64,000 nt of DNA from Alphaproteobacteria bacterium (GTDB taxonomy: Bacteria; Pseudomonadota; Alphaproteobacteria; Micropepsales; Micropepsaceae), in assembly GCA_020852655.1 (NCBI GenBank), contig JADZAI010000044.1, positions 1 through 64,000 on the forward strand, in the 5' to 3' direction. Of the stretch, positions 1 through 10,927 are shown piece after piece. The notes under the pieces were generated by a model. It did no database searches, had not been told where the DNA came from, and saw nothing but the letters and a program-made list of their open reading frames with translations. The position numbers and the translations under genes were made by a program. Position 1 is the first letter of the stretch, and every line of letters begins with the position of its first letter.

Positions 1-400
1 CGCCACCGCCGCGCCGGCCCCCTCTGTCACGCTGACGCGTGACATCTCCCCCGCATAATGGCGGGGGAGAAAACAGTCGGAGCCCCGCAGACCTCGCGCC
101 TCGCCACACGCTCCGCCCCCGTCGGGGGAAGGTGGCCGAAGGCCGGAAGGGGGCCTTGGGCATAAAAGCGCCGCCTCAGAACACGCTGGCGCCCGGGCGT
201 AGAGCACCGCCCTGTTTCCTCCCCCGTTCTTCACGGGGGAGGTGGTTGCCGGCGCAGCCGGCAGACGGAGGGGGCTTCGCCACCGCCGCGCCGGCCCCCT
301 CTGTCACGCTGACGCGTGACATCTCCCCCGCATAATGGCGGGGGAGAAAACAGTCGGAGCCCTTCGCAGACCTCGCGCCTCGCCGTTGCTTCAAAGGCGA
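1..400. repeat. Mosaic intergenic repeat block with long direct repeat
   Basis: No convincing gene lies before 537. Bases 1-104 recur almost perfectly at 278-384 (2-nt indel near the end), and the first copy is cut by the window edge. Each copy holds the short stems GTCACGCTGACGCGTGAC and CTCCCCCGCataatGGCGGGGGAG. Between the copies (about 120-275) are other modules, including a CCCCCGTTCTTCACGGGGG stem, that recur at 13.2, 13.7 and 15.1 kb. ORFs that cross this block are translations of repeat DNA. Confidence 0.8.
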
Positions 401-471
401 TGGTCCTGGCTTGCAGAGAGAGAAAGGATCTCCCGTGTTGGATGCAAAGTGACAGAGAAGAGAGCGTCAGA

Positions 472-509
472 GCATGCAAGATGGCACCGCCTCGCGCCAT
501 CTTGCATGC
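472..509. promoter_or_regulatory. Perfect 14-bp inverted repeat upstream of MFS gene
   Basis: GCATGCAAGATGGC (472-485) is followed after 10 nt by its exact reverse complement (496-509). The element ends 27 bp before the MFS start codon at 537 and has no T-run. It could be an operator for a TetR-like regulator or a 5'-leader hairpin; the sequence does not decide between them. Confidence 0.55.
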
Positions 510-536
510 AGGTTCGATCTGTAGCATGAGCCACCC

Positions 537-1892
537 ATGAGCGCCGATCTTTCCCTCACCGGCCCGGCCGCCGAGCGGCCGGCGCGCATCGGCGCCTATG
601 GCTGGTACGTGATCGTCACGCTGCTGGTCGCCGGGGTGTTCTCGTTCCTCGACCGCATGATCCTCGGCCTGCTGATCGACCCGATCAAGGCGGAGATGTC
701 CTTGAGCGACACCGAGGTCAGCCTGCTCGCCGGCTTCGCCTTCGCCTCCTGCTATATCCTCTTCGCCTTCCCCTTCGGGCGCTGGGCCGACACCCGCAAC
801 CGCCGCAACATCATCGCCATCGGCATCGTGCTGTGGAGCATCGCGACGGTCATGTGCGGCCTCGCGACCTCGTTCTGGGGGCTGTTCGTGGCGCGCATGT
901 TCGTCGGCGTGGGCGAGGCGAGCACCGGGCCGTCGGGCGCCTCGATGATCCCCGACATCGTGCCGGCCGAGCGGCGCAGCCTCGCGATGGCGGTGCTCGC
1001 CTGCGGCCTCACGATCGGCGGCGGCCTCGCCTTCCTGCTCGGCGGCTATTTCGTGCAATGGGCGAAGGAGGCGCAGCCGGTGCTGCCCTTGGTCGGACAG
1101 ATCGCCCCGTGGAAGATCGCCTTCATCGGCGTCGGCCTGCCGGGCATCCTCCTGGGGCTCCTCATCTGGGCGACGATCCGCGAGCCGGTGCGCCAGAGGA
1201 CGGCCTCGGCGCTCGACACCCACGCGCCGAGCTGGGCCGAGGTCTTCGGCTATATGCGCAAACACGCGGCGCTCTTCACGATGATGTTCGCGGGCTATTG
1301 CGGCTTCGCCATCAACGGCTACGCCTATAATGTGTGGGGCCCGGCCTATCTGGGGCGCGTGCATCACATGCAGGCCTCAGAGGTCGGCCTGCTGCTCGGC
1401 CTCGCCTTCGCGATCACCGGCACCGGCGGCATCATTCTCGGCGGCATGATCTCGGACTGGCTGGTGCGGCGCGGCATGGCGGATGCGCCGATCCGCATCG
1501 GCGTCTGGTCCGTCTATGCGCAGATCCCGCTCTTCCTCGCCGCCTACACCGTGCCCGAAACGCCGGTCGCCGCGACCTGCCTCGTCGTCGGCATGTTCGT
1601 CTCGTGCCTGATGGCGGGACAGCAGATCGTGATGGTCCAGATGCTCACCCCCAGCCGCATGCGCGGCACGATGACGGCGGTGTTCCTGCTCTGCGCCAAC
1701 GTCACCGGCATCGGCATCGCGCCGACCGTGATCGCCTTGATCTCCGACCATGTGTTCAGCGGGCCGCAGGCGATCGGCTATGCCCTGGCGACGGTGACCT
1801 CGCTGGCCCTCGCCTCGGCCTTCGTCCTCATCTCGCTGGCCCTCCCGGCCGCCCGGGCCCGCGCCGCAGCGCTCCAGCGCGACACGCCTTAG
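537..1892 (+). CDS. MFS transporter (spinster/sugar-phosphate-like)
   Basis: This 451-residue inner-membrane protein looks like a complete 12-helix major facilitator permease. Hydrophobic segments run throughout, and the loop after helix 2 carries a motif-A-like GRWADTRNRR at residues 81-90. The cytoplasmic N-terminus is short and the C-terminus ends in a basic tail. Substrate cannot be read from the sequence; the closest general resemblance is to the spinster-type or hexuronate/aromatic-acid-type MFS proteins common in alphaproteobacteria. The ATG at 537 was chosen because the upstream ATG at 528 is followed by an early stop. The gene is convergent with lon, with 10 bp between stops. A strong palindrome lies directly upstream. 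Confidence 0.85.
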   Translation: MSADLSLTGPAAERPARIGAYGWYVIVTLLVAGVFSFLDRMILGLLIDPIKAEMSLSDTEVSLLAGFAFASCYILFAFPFGRWADTRNRRNIIAIGIVLWSIATVMCGLATSFWGLFVARMFVGVGEASTGPSGASMIPDIVPAERRSLAMAVLACGLTIGGGLAFLLGGYFVQWAKEAQPVLPLVGQIAPWKIAFIGVGLPGILLGLLIWATIREPVRQRTASALDTHAPSWAEVFGYMRKHAALFTMMFAGYCGFAINGYAYNVWGPAYLGRVHHMQASEVGLLLGLAFAITGTGGIILGGMISDWLVRRGMADAPIRIGVWSVYAQIPLFLAAYTVPETPVAATCLVVGMFVSCLMAGQQIVMVQMLTPSRMRGTMTAVFLLCANVTGIGIAPTVIALISDHVFSGPQAIGYALATVTSLALASAFVLISLALPAARARAAALQRDTP

Positions 1893-1902
1893 CCGCGCCG
1901 GC

Positions 1903-4315
<2,413 letters not shown>

Positions 4316-4323
<8 letters not shown>

Positions 4324-4729
4324 GACGGTTCGCCTTCTCCAGCGTGATCACCAGGCAGCCGTCGGCGCTCTTGCGCGAGACGTCGGTATAGCGCCCGGGC
4401 GGCAGCGCGATGCGGCGCAGGAAGCGCCCCTGCGGCAGCTCCATGCGGTGGATCTGCGCCCGCGCCAGTTCGGCCGGCAGCACGCGGGTGCCCGACAGCA
4501 CCAGCTCCGCGCCGTGGATCGAGGCATCGACATGCTCCGGACTTACCCCCGGCAGCGCGACGAAGATCAGCACCTCCTCGTCGGTCTCCAGCACATCGGC
4601 CGGCGGCGCCCAGGCCGGCATGCGGGCGGCGCCGGTCGGCGCGAAGAACTGCCGGTGCAGCCGGTCGGCCTCGTCCAGCATCTCGACCGCTTGCGACCAC
4701 ATCCAGTGCCGCGGCGTGCGCTCGGCCAT
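4316..4729 (-). CDS. Hsp20/alpha-crystallin small heat-shock protein
   Basis: This 137-residue protein is an ATP-independent holdase of the small heat-shock family. A short helical N-terminus (about 1-38) precedes an alpha-crystallin domain starting at WAPPADVLETDEEVLIFVALPGV. It contains the typical LVLSGTR strand and an ELPQGRFLRRIALPPG segment, and ends in LVITLEKA. A strong GGAGG ribosome site lies 5 nt before the ATG at 4729. It is the first gene of a two-gene operon with lon, which fits a shared role in handling unfolded protein. No clear sigma-32 promoter was found by eye in the 50 bp upstream. Confidence 0.9.
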
Positions 4730-5004
4730 GAACTCCTCCTTCCGGCCGTCGCGCCGGTTCCGTCCCGCAGAAAACTAGTTCACCGCCCGCCGCGTTCCAA
4801 CGCCCGGCCCTCAGTCTTCCGTTGGAGCGCGACGCAGTCACACGCGAGGCGCCTGCACCTCTCCTTCAGATGGGCATTCGCAGGCCACAGCGCCATTGCG
4901 ATGCCGCAATGCGCCCGGGGCCGGCGGCGCAGCTTATCCGCCCGCCGCCGGACATGCGCGGGCCCGGCGGGAGGCTCCCTCGCCCTGCGCTGGACAGGCC
5001 CCTC

Positions 5005-6735
5005 ATGTCGACCTTCACCTATTCCCCCGTCAGCCATCTCTACGCCCCCTGGCCGCAGACCTTCGACGCCAGCTCGATCTCGCGCCAGGCCATGCCGGGC
5101 GGCTTCGCCACCTGGTTCGGCCAGCTCACCGACGGCAATTCCTTCTGGCTCACCCAGAGCGGCACCAACATCGTCGCCATGACGATCAGCGACGGCACGA
5201 CCGACTACGTCACCGCCACCATGGCGCTTCCCGCCGCCCCGCTGGAGGCGCTGCTCGCCGCGGCGAACAACGATCCCGCCGCCTGGACCGCCTATCTGCT
5301 CAGCGCCGCCGACACGATTGTCGGCTCGCGCGCCGGCGACCGCCTCTATGCCGGCGCCGGCAATGACGACATCGGCGGCGGTATGGGCGCCGACACGATC
5401 TACGCCGGCGCGGGCGACGACACGGTGAACGGCGGCGACGGCATCGACACCGCAAGCTACGCCGGCAGCAAGACCGCCGTCATCGCCGACCTCGCCTCGG
5501 GCATTGCCGACGGCGAAGGCCACGACACGCTGATCGCCATCGAGAACGTCACCGGCTCGGCCTTCGCCGACACGCTGGCCGGGGATGCCGGCGCCAACCA
5601 GATGCTCGGCGGCGCGGGCGACGACACCATCGCGGGCGGCCTGGGCGATGACCGACTCGCCGGCGGAGAGGGACGCGACACGGCCGACTATTCCGCCGCA
5701 GCAGGTCCGGTCTCCGTCGACCTCGCCACCCACACGGCGAGCGGCGAGGGCAGCGACACGCTGGCCGGCATCGAGAATGTGGCCGGCTCCGCCTATGGCG
5801 ACACACTGACGGGCGACACCGGGCGCAACGTGCTCTCCGGCGGCGACGGCAACGACACCATCGCGGGCGGCGGCGGCGCCGACAGCCTCGCCGGCGGCCT
5901 CGGCGACGATGTCCTCGACGGCAGCGGCGGCGCCGCGACCGCGAGCTACGCCCTCGCGCAATACGGCATCGTCGCCGACCTCGTGCTCGGCACGGCGAGC
6001 GGCGAAGGCAGCGACACGCTCGTCGCCATCCGCAATCTCGAAGGCTCCAACCAGGCCGACCAGCTGACCGGCGACGGCGCCGCCAACGCGCTGAACGGCG
6101 GCGCCGGGGACGATGTGCTCGCCGGCGGCGACGGCGCGGACGTGCTGGCGGGCGGCTTCGGCAGCGATGCGCTCGACGGCGGCGCCGGAAACGACACCGC
6201 CTCCTTCGCCGCGGCGGCCGCCGCCGTCGCCGCGAACCTCGTCGCCGGCACGGCCCTGGGCGAGGGCAGCGACACCTTCGCCGGCATCGAGAACCTCATC
6301 GGCTCGGTCTATGGCGACGCCCTGACCGGCGATGGCGGCGACAATCGCCTGTCGGGCGGCGGCGGCCACGATACGCTCCTCGGCGGCGCCGGGCGCGACC
6401 TCCTCGCCGGCGGCACCGGCGCCGACCGCTTCGTCTATGCGGCGCTCACGGATTCGACCGTCGCCGCCGCCGGGCGCGACACCATCCAGGATTTCAGCCA
6501 CGCCGCCGGCGACCGCATCGACCTCGCCGCGATCGACGCCGACACGACGCTCGACGGCGACCAGGCCTTTCACCTCGGCGGCGCCGCCTTCAGCCACAGC
6601 GCCGGCGAGCTGATCCAGTATGTCGTCGCCGGCCGCACCATGCTGCTGGGCGATGTCGACGGCAACGGCACGGCCGATTTCGCCCTCCAGCTCGACGGCG
6701 CCCCCGTCCTCGCCGCCGGCGATTTCCTGTTCTAG
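5005..6735 (+). CDS. Secreted RTX calcium-binding protein with serralysin-type C-terminus
   Basis: A 576-residue protein if translation starts at the ATG at 5005. An upstream in-frame ATG at 4822 would add 61 arginine/proline-rich residues that look non-coding. The first ~100 residues have no recognisable fold. From about residue 110 there are four repeated units of ~95 residues, each with GGxGxDxLxG nonapeptides followed by a TASY...A.VADL..GTA.GEGSDTL.AIEN segment. The last ~100 residues resemble the peptidase M10 serralysin C-terminal domain (ADRFVYAALTDST, RDTIQDFS, RIDLAAIDAD). The very C-terminus ends in a hydrophobic GDFLF, typical of type I secretion signals. No protease domain or zinc motif is present. 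It has no Sec signal peptide and probably leaves through a type I exporter outside the window. Confidence 0.85.
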   Translation: MSTFTYSPVSHLYAPWPQTFDASSISRQAMPGGFATWFGQLTDGNSFWLTQSGTNIVAMTISDGTTDYVTATMALPAAPLEALLAAANNDPAAWTAYLLSAADTIVGSRAGDRLYAGAGNDDIGGGMGADTIYAGAGDDTVNGGDGIDTASYAGSKTAVIADLASGIADGEGHDTLIAIENVTGSAFADTLAGDAGANQMLGGAGDDTIAGGLGDDRLAGGEGRDTADYSAAAGPVSVDLATHTASGEGSDTLAGIENVAGSAYGDTLTGDTGRNVLSGGDGNDTIAGGGGADSLAGGLGDDVLDGSGGAATASYALAQYGIVADLVLGTASGEGSDTLVAIRNLEGSNQADQLTGDGAANALNGGAGDDVLAGGDGADVLAGGFGSDALDGGAGNDTASFAAAAAAVAANLVAGTALGEGSDTFAGIENLIGSVYGDALTGDGGDNRLSGGGGHDTLLGGAGRDLLAGGTGADRFVYAALTDSTVAAAGRDTIQDFSHAAGDRIDLAAIDADTTLDGDQAFHLGGAAFSHSAGELIQYVVAGRTMLLGDVDGNGTADFALQLDGAPVLAAGDFLF

Positions 6736-6740
6736 GCGAC

Positions 6741-6758
6741 GCGGCGCCTTTGCGCCGC
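6741..6758 (+). terminator. GC-rich hairpin after RTX gene
   Basis: GCGGCGC-cttt-GCGCCGC forms a perfect 7-bp stem 5 nt after the stop codon. There is no T-run, so it may be a weak terminator or an mRNA-stabilising hairpin. Confidence 0.45.
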
Positions 6759-6858
6759 ATCAATTCGCCCGCCCCGGCCCGGGACTAGCGTTTCCGGGCT
6801 GGGGAGCAAACGCCGCCGGCCCGCGCTGGGACCGGTCACGGAGGAGAGGCGCGCGACC

Positions 6859-8955
6859 ATGACAGTAACCGTCAGCTACAGCCTGCAATCGGTACAGGCC
6901 GTCGATCCCGGAACGATCGCTTCACAGGCCGATGTCACGGCCATGAGCAATGGCGGCTTCGCCATCGCCGGCTCGCATGTCGGCCATACGGACCTGTATC
7001 TCTTCAATGCCGATCTCACGGCGGCCGGCAATGTGAACAGCGCGATCGGCTTCAATCCCGACATCGCGCAGCTCGCCAACGGCAACCTCGTCTACGGCGC
7101 CCAGGATGCCGATTCCGTCCTGTTCGCCTTCGAGAGTCCGTCGGGCCTGCCGGTCCCGCCTCCCGTCGATCTCGGCGATTTGTCGACCAGCAACGCCGCG
7201 GTCGCCGGCCTCACCGGAGGCCGCATCGTCATCGCGCGCGAGGATTTCTTCAGCGGCACCGACCACGACGTCGAGATCGTCATCCGCAATGCCGACGGCA
7301 CGGCCGTCACCGAGTTCGCCGTCAGCACCTCGATCGACCAGGACGAGCGCCCTGCCGTCGCGGCGCTCGACAACGGCAATTTCGCCGTGGCCTGGACCCG
7401 GACGGTCGGCGCCAGCACCCAGGTCTGGTACGCCGTCTATGGCCCGGGCGGCACCCCCGTCCGCGCGCCGGCGCTCCTCGACGATGTCGGAACCGTCAAC
7501 CGCAACGTCCAGGTATGCGCGACCAATTTCGGCTTCGCGCTGGCATACGAGGATAATGGCTGGGGTACGGGAACTGTCGATATCACGCTGGCGCGCTTCG
7601 ATGCGGGTGGCGGCTTCATCGTCAACGGCGATATCTCCAACCCGGCGCTGGCCGCCGACGGCTCGAACGACGCCAACCCGACCCTCAGCCGCCTGAGCAA
7701 CGGCCTGATCGCCGTCGCCTATGAGAACAACCTCTGGCCCGACAGCGATCTCCACGTCCGGCTCGCCAATGCATCCTGCGAGTCGCTGGCGGTTACCGCC
7801 TTCACCGCAGGACAGTCTGCGACCGACGATGTTGCCGATCCGTCGCTCGCCGGCCTCACCGGCCTCGGCCGCATGGCGCTCGCGTGGTCCAATATCACCG
7901 ACGGCAATGCCGACGCCGAAGTGGTCCAGGCGGTGCGGACGACCACCGGCGACGGTGCCGCCAACGCGCTGACCGGCGACGAACTCGCCGACATCATGAT
8001 CGGCGGCGGCGGCAACGACACGCTGAACGGCGGTCTCAACGCCGATACGCTTTCGGGCGGCCTCGGCAACGACACCTATGTCAACCCGCGCGGCGATACG
8101 ATCCTGGAGAACGCGGGGCAAGGCACCGACACGGTGCAGAGCGACGCCGCTTACAGCCTCGCGGCCGTCGCCAATGTCGAGCGGCTCTTCCTTACCGGCG
8201 CCGCCGGGATCAACGGCACCGGCAACGGGCTCGCCAACTATATCAGCGGCAATACCGGCAACAACGGCCTGAACGGCGGCGACGGCGCCGATACGCTCAT
8301 GGGCGGCGCCGGCAACGATACGCTGACCGGCGGCGCCGGGGCGGACTCGCTGAATGGCGGCGCGGGCAATGACACCTATGTCAACCCGACCGGCGACACC
8401 GTCGTCGAAGCCGCCTCCGCCGGCACCGACACGGTGCAGAGCAACGCCACTTTCTCGCTGGCGGCGATCGCCAATGTCGAACGCCTGACCCTGACCGGCA
8501 GCGCCCATATCACCGGTACCGGCAACGCGCTGAACAACCTCGTCAGCGGCAACTCCGGCAACAACAAGCTCTACGGCATGGACGGCAACGACACGGTGAA
8601 CGGCGGCGCCGGCAACGATGCGATCAACGGCGGCGCCGGCACCGACACCATGAACGGCGGCGCCGGGGCCGACACCTTCACCTTCGGCGTCGCCGGCACG
8701 GGCAACGACCGGATCGAGGGCTTCAACACGGCCGAGGACCGCTTCGGCCTCGGCAGCGGCGCCTTCACCGGCCGCACCGAAGCGGGCGGCAACACGACGC
8801 TCGTCCATTCCGGCGGCACGGTCCTTATCGTGGGCGTCACCGGCCTCACCTTGGGCCAGTGGAACGCCCTCGCCGCGGCGCCTTTCGTGCCCGAATACGA
8901 CACAACGGAAAATGCCCGCGCCGTCTGGCACGGGCATCCCGGAGACTATCTCTAG
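6859..8955 (+). CDS. RTX protein with N-terminal propeller-like repeats
   Basis: A 698-residue protein with a strong GGAGGAGAGG ribosome site before the ATG at 6859. Residues 1-365 contain repeats built like blades of a beta-propeller: AVAALDNGNFAVAWTR, PTLSRLSNGLIAVAYEN and PSLAGLTGLGRMALAWS, each followed by an acidic loop. Residues ~370-600 are RTX nonapeptides alternating with [26 protein letters not shown]....LAAxANVExLxLTG units, the same unit used in the giant gene at 26966. A short calcium-binding block (ADTFTFGVAGTGNDRIEGF) precedes the C-terminus. It probably leaves by type I secretion like its upstream neighbour. Function is unknown; a surface-binding role is an inference from the architecture. 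Confidence 0.82.
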   Translation: MTVTVSYSLQSVQAVDPGTIASQADVTAMSNGGFAIAGSHVGHTDLYLFNADLTAAGNVNSAIGFNPDIAQLANGNLVYGAQDADSVLFAFESPSGLPVPPPVDLGDLSTSNAAVAGLTGGRIVIAREDFFSGTDHDVEIVIRNADGTAVTEFAVSTSIDQDERPAVAALDNGNFAVAWTRTVGASTQVWYAVYGPGGTPVRAPALLDDVGTVNRNVQVCATNFGFALAYEDNGWGTGTVDITLARFDAGGGFIVNGDISNPALAADGSNDANPTLSRLSNGLIAVAYENNLWPDSDLHVRLANASCESLAVTAFTAGQSATDDVADPSLAGLTGLGRMALAWSNITDGNADAEVVQAVRTTTGDGAANALTGDELADIMIGGGGNDTLNGGLNADTLSGGLGNDTYVNPRGDTILENAGQGTDTVQSDAAYSLAAVANVERLFLTGAAGINGTGNGLANYISGNTGNNGLNGGDGADTLMGGAGNDTLTGGAGADSLNGGAGNDTYVNPTGDTVVEAASAGTDTVQSNATFSLAAIANVERLTLTGSAHITGTGNALNNLVSGNSGNNKLYGMDGNDTVNGGAGNDAINGGAGTDTMNGGAGADTFTFGVAGTGNDRIEGFNTAEDRFGLGSGAFTGRTEAGGNTTLVHSGGTVLIVGVTGLTLGQWNALAAAPFVPEYDTTENARAVWHGHPGDYL

Positions 8956-8965
8956 CCTTCGCGCC

Positions 8966-9754
8966 TCAGCGCGGCGTCATGCGGATCGCGCCGTCGAGCC
9001 GCACATGCTCGCCGTTGAAATAGCCGTTGGTGATCATGGTGTGCGCGAGATGGGCATATTCCTCGGGCATGCCGAGGCGCTTGGGGAACGTCACCTGCGC
9101 CCCCAGCGAGGCCTTCAGCGCTTCCGGCGCGCGGCCCAGCATCGGCGTGTCGAAGATGCCGGGCAGGATCGTGTTCACCCGGATGCCGTCATTCGACATG
9201 TCGCGCGCCGCGACCAGCGTCAGGCCCACGATGCCGGCCTTGGCCGAGGCATAGGCGGCCTGGCCGATCTGGCCTTCCTTCGCCGCCACCGAGGCGGTGT
9301 TGACGATCGCCCCGCGGTCGCCGTCGGGGAGCGGGTCCAGCGTCAGCATGCCGGCCGCCGAGGCGACGATGCAGCGGAACGTGCCGACGAGATTCAGCTC
9401 GACCGTCTTCTGGTAGTTGGAGATGTTGTAGCGGACGATCTCGCCGGTCTTCTTGTCGCGGCTCACCGTCTTGGCCGGGCCGCCGAAGCCGCCGCCGGCG
9501 CAGTTCACCAGGATGCGCTCCTGGCCGTGCGCCGCGCGCGCCTTGGCGAAGCCCGCATCGACGGCTTCGTCCGACATCACGTCGACCTTGCAGAAGGTCC
9601 CGCCGATCTCCTTCGCGACCTTCTCGCCGCGCTCCTCGTTCAGGTCGAACAGCGCGACCTTGACGCCGTGCGAGGCCAGCATGCGCGCCGTCGCTTCGCC
9701 CATGCCGGATGCGCCGCCCGTGATGACGGCGGCGATGGTGTTGTCGAGTTTCAT
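8966..9754 (-). CDS. SDR oxidoreductase, 3-hydroxyacyl-CoA dehydrogenase-like
   Basis: This 262-residue short-chain dehydrogenase has an N-terminal Rossmann motif TGGASGMGEATARM, the NCAGGG strand, a serine in NTASVAAKEG, and the catalytic YASAK. NAD(H) is the likely cofactor because an acidic residue follows beta-2 (ALFDLNEE). The C-terminal part (PGIFDTPML, PEEYAHLAHTMITNGYFNGEHVRLDGA) is typical of HSD10-like 3-hydroxyacyl-CoA dehydrogenases, but substrate is inferred. The open frame extends upstream through the start region of the next gene, but the ATG at 9754 begins the conserved fold. It is convergent with the RTX gene (10 bp apart) and divergent from the hydrolase at 9941. Confidence 0.9.
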   Translation of the reverse strand: MKLDNTIAAVITGGASGMGEATARMLASHGVKVALFDLNEERGEKVAKEIGGTFCKVDVMSDEAVDAGFAKARAAHGQERILVNCAGGGFGGPAKTVSRDKKTGEIVRYNISNYQKTVELNLVGTFRCIVASAAGMLTLDPLPDGDRGAIVNTASVAAKEGQIGQAAYASAKAGIVGLTLVAARDMSNDGIRVNTILPGIFDTPMLGRAPEALKASLGAQVTFPKRLGMPEEYAHLAHTMITNGYFNGEHVRLDGAIRMTPR

Positions 9755-9940
9755 TGAAGTCCTCCCTTGGGATGCCCTGTGACGGCCCACCTTGTCACGA
9801 AAGCCCGCGGGGGGACTAGCCATGCGCCGCCGCCCTGTTAGGACTCTGTTACGGCCTGGCTGCGCACGCTGACGCATCGTAACCCGGCAACGAACAGTCC
9901 GCCCCCGCGTTGGAGGAGCGGACGCGAGGAGGAGATACGT

Positions 9941-10720
9941 ATGGCGAATGCGGCGGCGCCCGCCCTGGGGCTGGCCTTTCTCGAACTGCCCCGGGCCCTC
10001 ATGGAGCTTCAGGCCTATTCGGCGACCGCCCCGCTGCTGCGCCTCGCGCCGCGCGGCGACGGCCATCCGGTGCTGGTGCTTCCCGGCTTCACGGCGTCCG
10101 ACCGCTCCACCGCCTTGCTCCGCCGCTATCTGAAGCGCCTCGGCTACGACGCCGCCGGCTGGGCCCTCGGGCGCAATCTCGGGCCGCGCTCGATCGGCCA
10201 CGAAGGCGAGGTGCTCGCCGCGCTGCTGGAACAGACCCACCGCGCGACCGGCCGCACCGTCAGCCTCGTCGGCCAGAGCCTCGGCGGCGTCATGGCCCGC
10301 GAACTCGCCCGCGCCTTCCCTGACCGGGTGCGCCAGGTCATCACCCTCGGCAGCCCCTTCGGCGGCAGCCCGCGCGCCAACAATGTCTGGCGCCTCTATG
10401 AACGCCTCACCGGCGACAATGTGCGCAACGATCACGCCGAGGCGCGCATGACGCTGGCGCGCGAGGCGCCGCCCGTCCCGACCACCGCGATCTATTCCAG
10501 GACCGACGGTGTCGTTTCGTGGGAATGCTGCGTCGAGACCAAGGGCGAGCGGATCGACAATATCGAGATCCACGGCAGCCATTGCGGCATGAGCGTCCAC
10601 CCCGCGGCGCTCTATGCCATCGCCGACCGCCTCGCCCAGCACGAAACCGCCTGGCGCCCCTTCCGCGCCACCGGCTGGCGCACCCCCTTCTACCCCCACA
10701 CCGGCCGCCTGGCGCACTGA
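9941..10720 (+). CDS. Alpha/beta hydrolase (lipase-like)
   Basis: A 259-residue hydrolase with the oxyanion strand PVLVLPGFTASD and nucleophile elbow GQSLGG (serine near residue 113). The acid is probably Asp in YSRTDGVVSW and the histidine lies in GSHCGMSVHP, so the triad is complete. No signal peptide is obvious. A strong GAGGAGATACGT ribosome region precedes the ATG. It is a clear paralog of the gene at 58621, which shares VLxLPGF, the G-x-NxGP segment after the first helix, GQSLGG, ITLGSP and a C-terminal SHxGM histidine motif. Substrate unknown; ester or lipid cleavage is inferred from the family. Confidence 0.85.
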   Translation: MANAAAPALGLAFLELPRALMELQAYSATAPLLRLAPRGDGHPVLVLPGFTASDRSTALLRRYLKRLGYDAAGWALGRNLGPRSIGHEGEVLAALLEQTHRATGRTVSLVGQSLGGVMARELARAFPDRVRQVITLGSPFGGSPRANNVWRLYERLTGDNVRNDHAEARMTLAREAPPVPTTAIYSRTDGVVSWECCVETKGERIDNIEIHGSHCGMSVHPAALYAIADRLAQHETAWRPFRATGWRTPFYPHTGRLAH

Positions 10721-10745
10721 ACCCGCCGAGCCCTACGCCCGGCCC

Positions 10746-10889
10746 CTCCCTCCCCGCGCTTCGCGCGGTACTCCCTCCGCAAGCGGAGGGAGAAAGATGC
10801 CGAGCTGTTTCGACGATAGCCTCCGTTCGGCGCCGCCCTCTTTCTCCCTCCGCTTGCGGAGGGAGTACCCGCGGCAGCGGGGGAGGGAG
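10746..10889. repeat. Large inverted repeat of the intergenic palindrome family
   Basis: The ~52-bp left arm (10746-10797) is nearly the exact reverse complement of the right arm (10839-10889). Each arm carries its own CTCCCTCCGC-aa-GCGGAGGGAG palindrome. It fills the gap between two convergent hydrolase genes. Parts recur at about 15.01-15.07 kb, including the GGGCATAGAGC tail. Confidence 0.85.
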
Positions 10890-10927
10890 GCCCCGGGCAT
10901 AGAGCACCGGGAGCGCATCCGGCCCCC

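Noticed and set aside
39..535. Short open frames in the first 535 bases
   Set aside because: They lie across palindromic repeats and translate repeat DNA, or lack coding character.
4822..5004. N-terminal extension of the first RTX protein
   Set aside because: The 61 extra residues are Arg/Pro-rich and the ATG at 5005 gives a sensible start.
9848..9883. GTTACG...CGTAAC inverted pair before the hydrolase at 9941
   Set aside because: Only 6-bp arms with 24-bp spacing; too weak to support as an operator.
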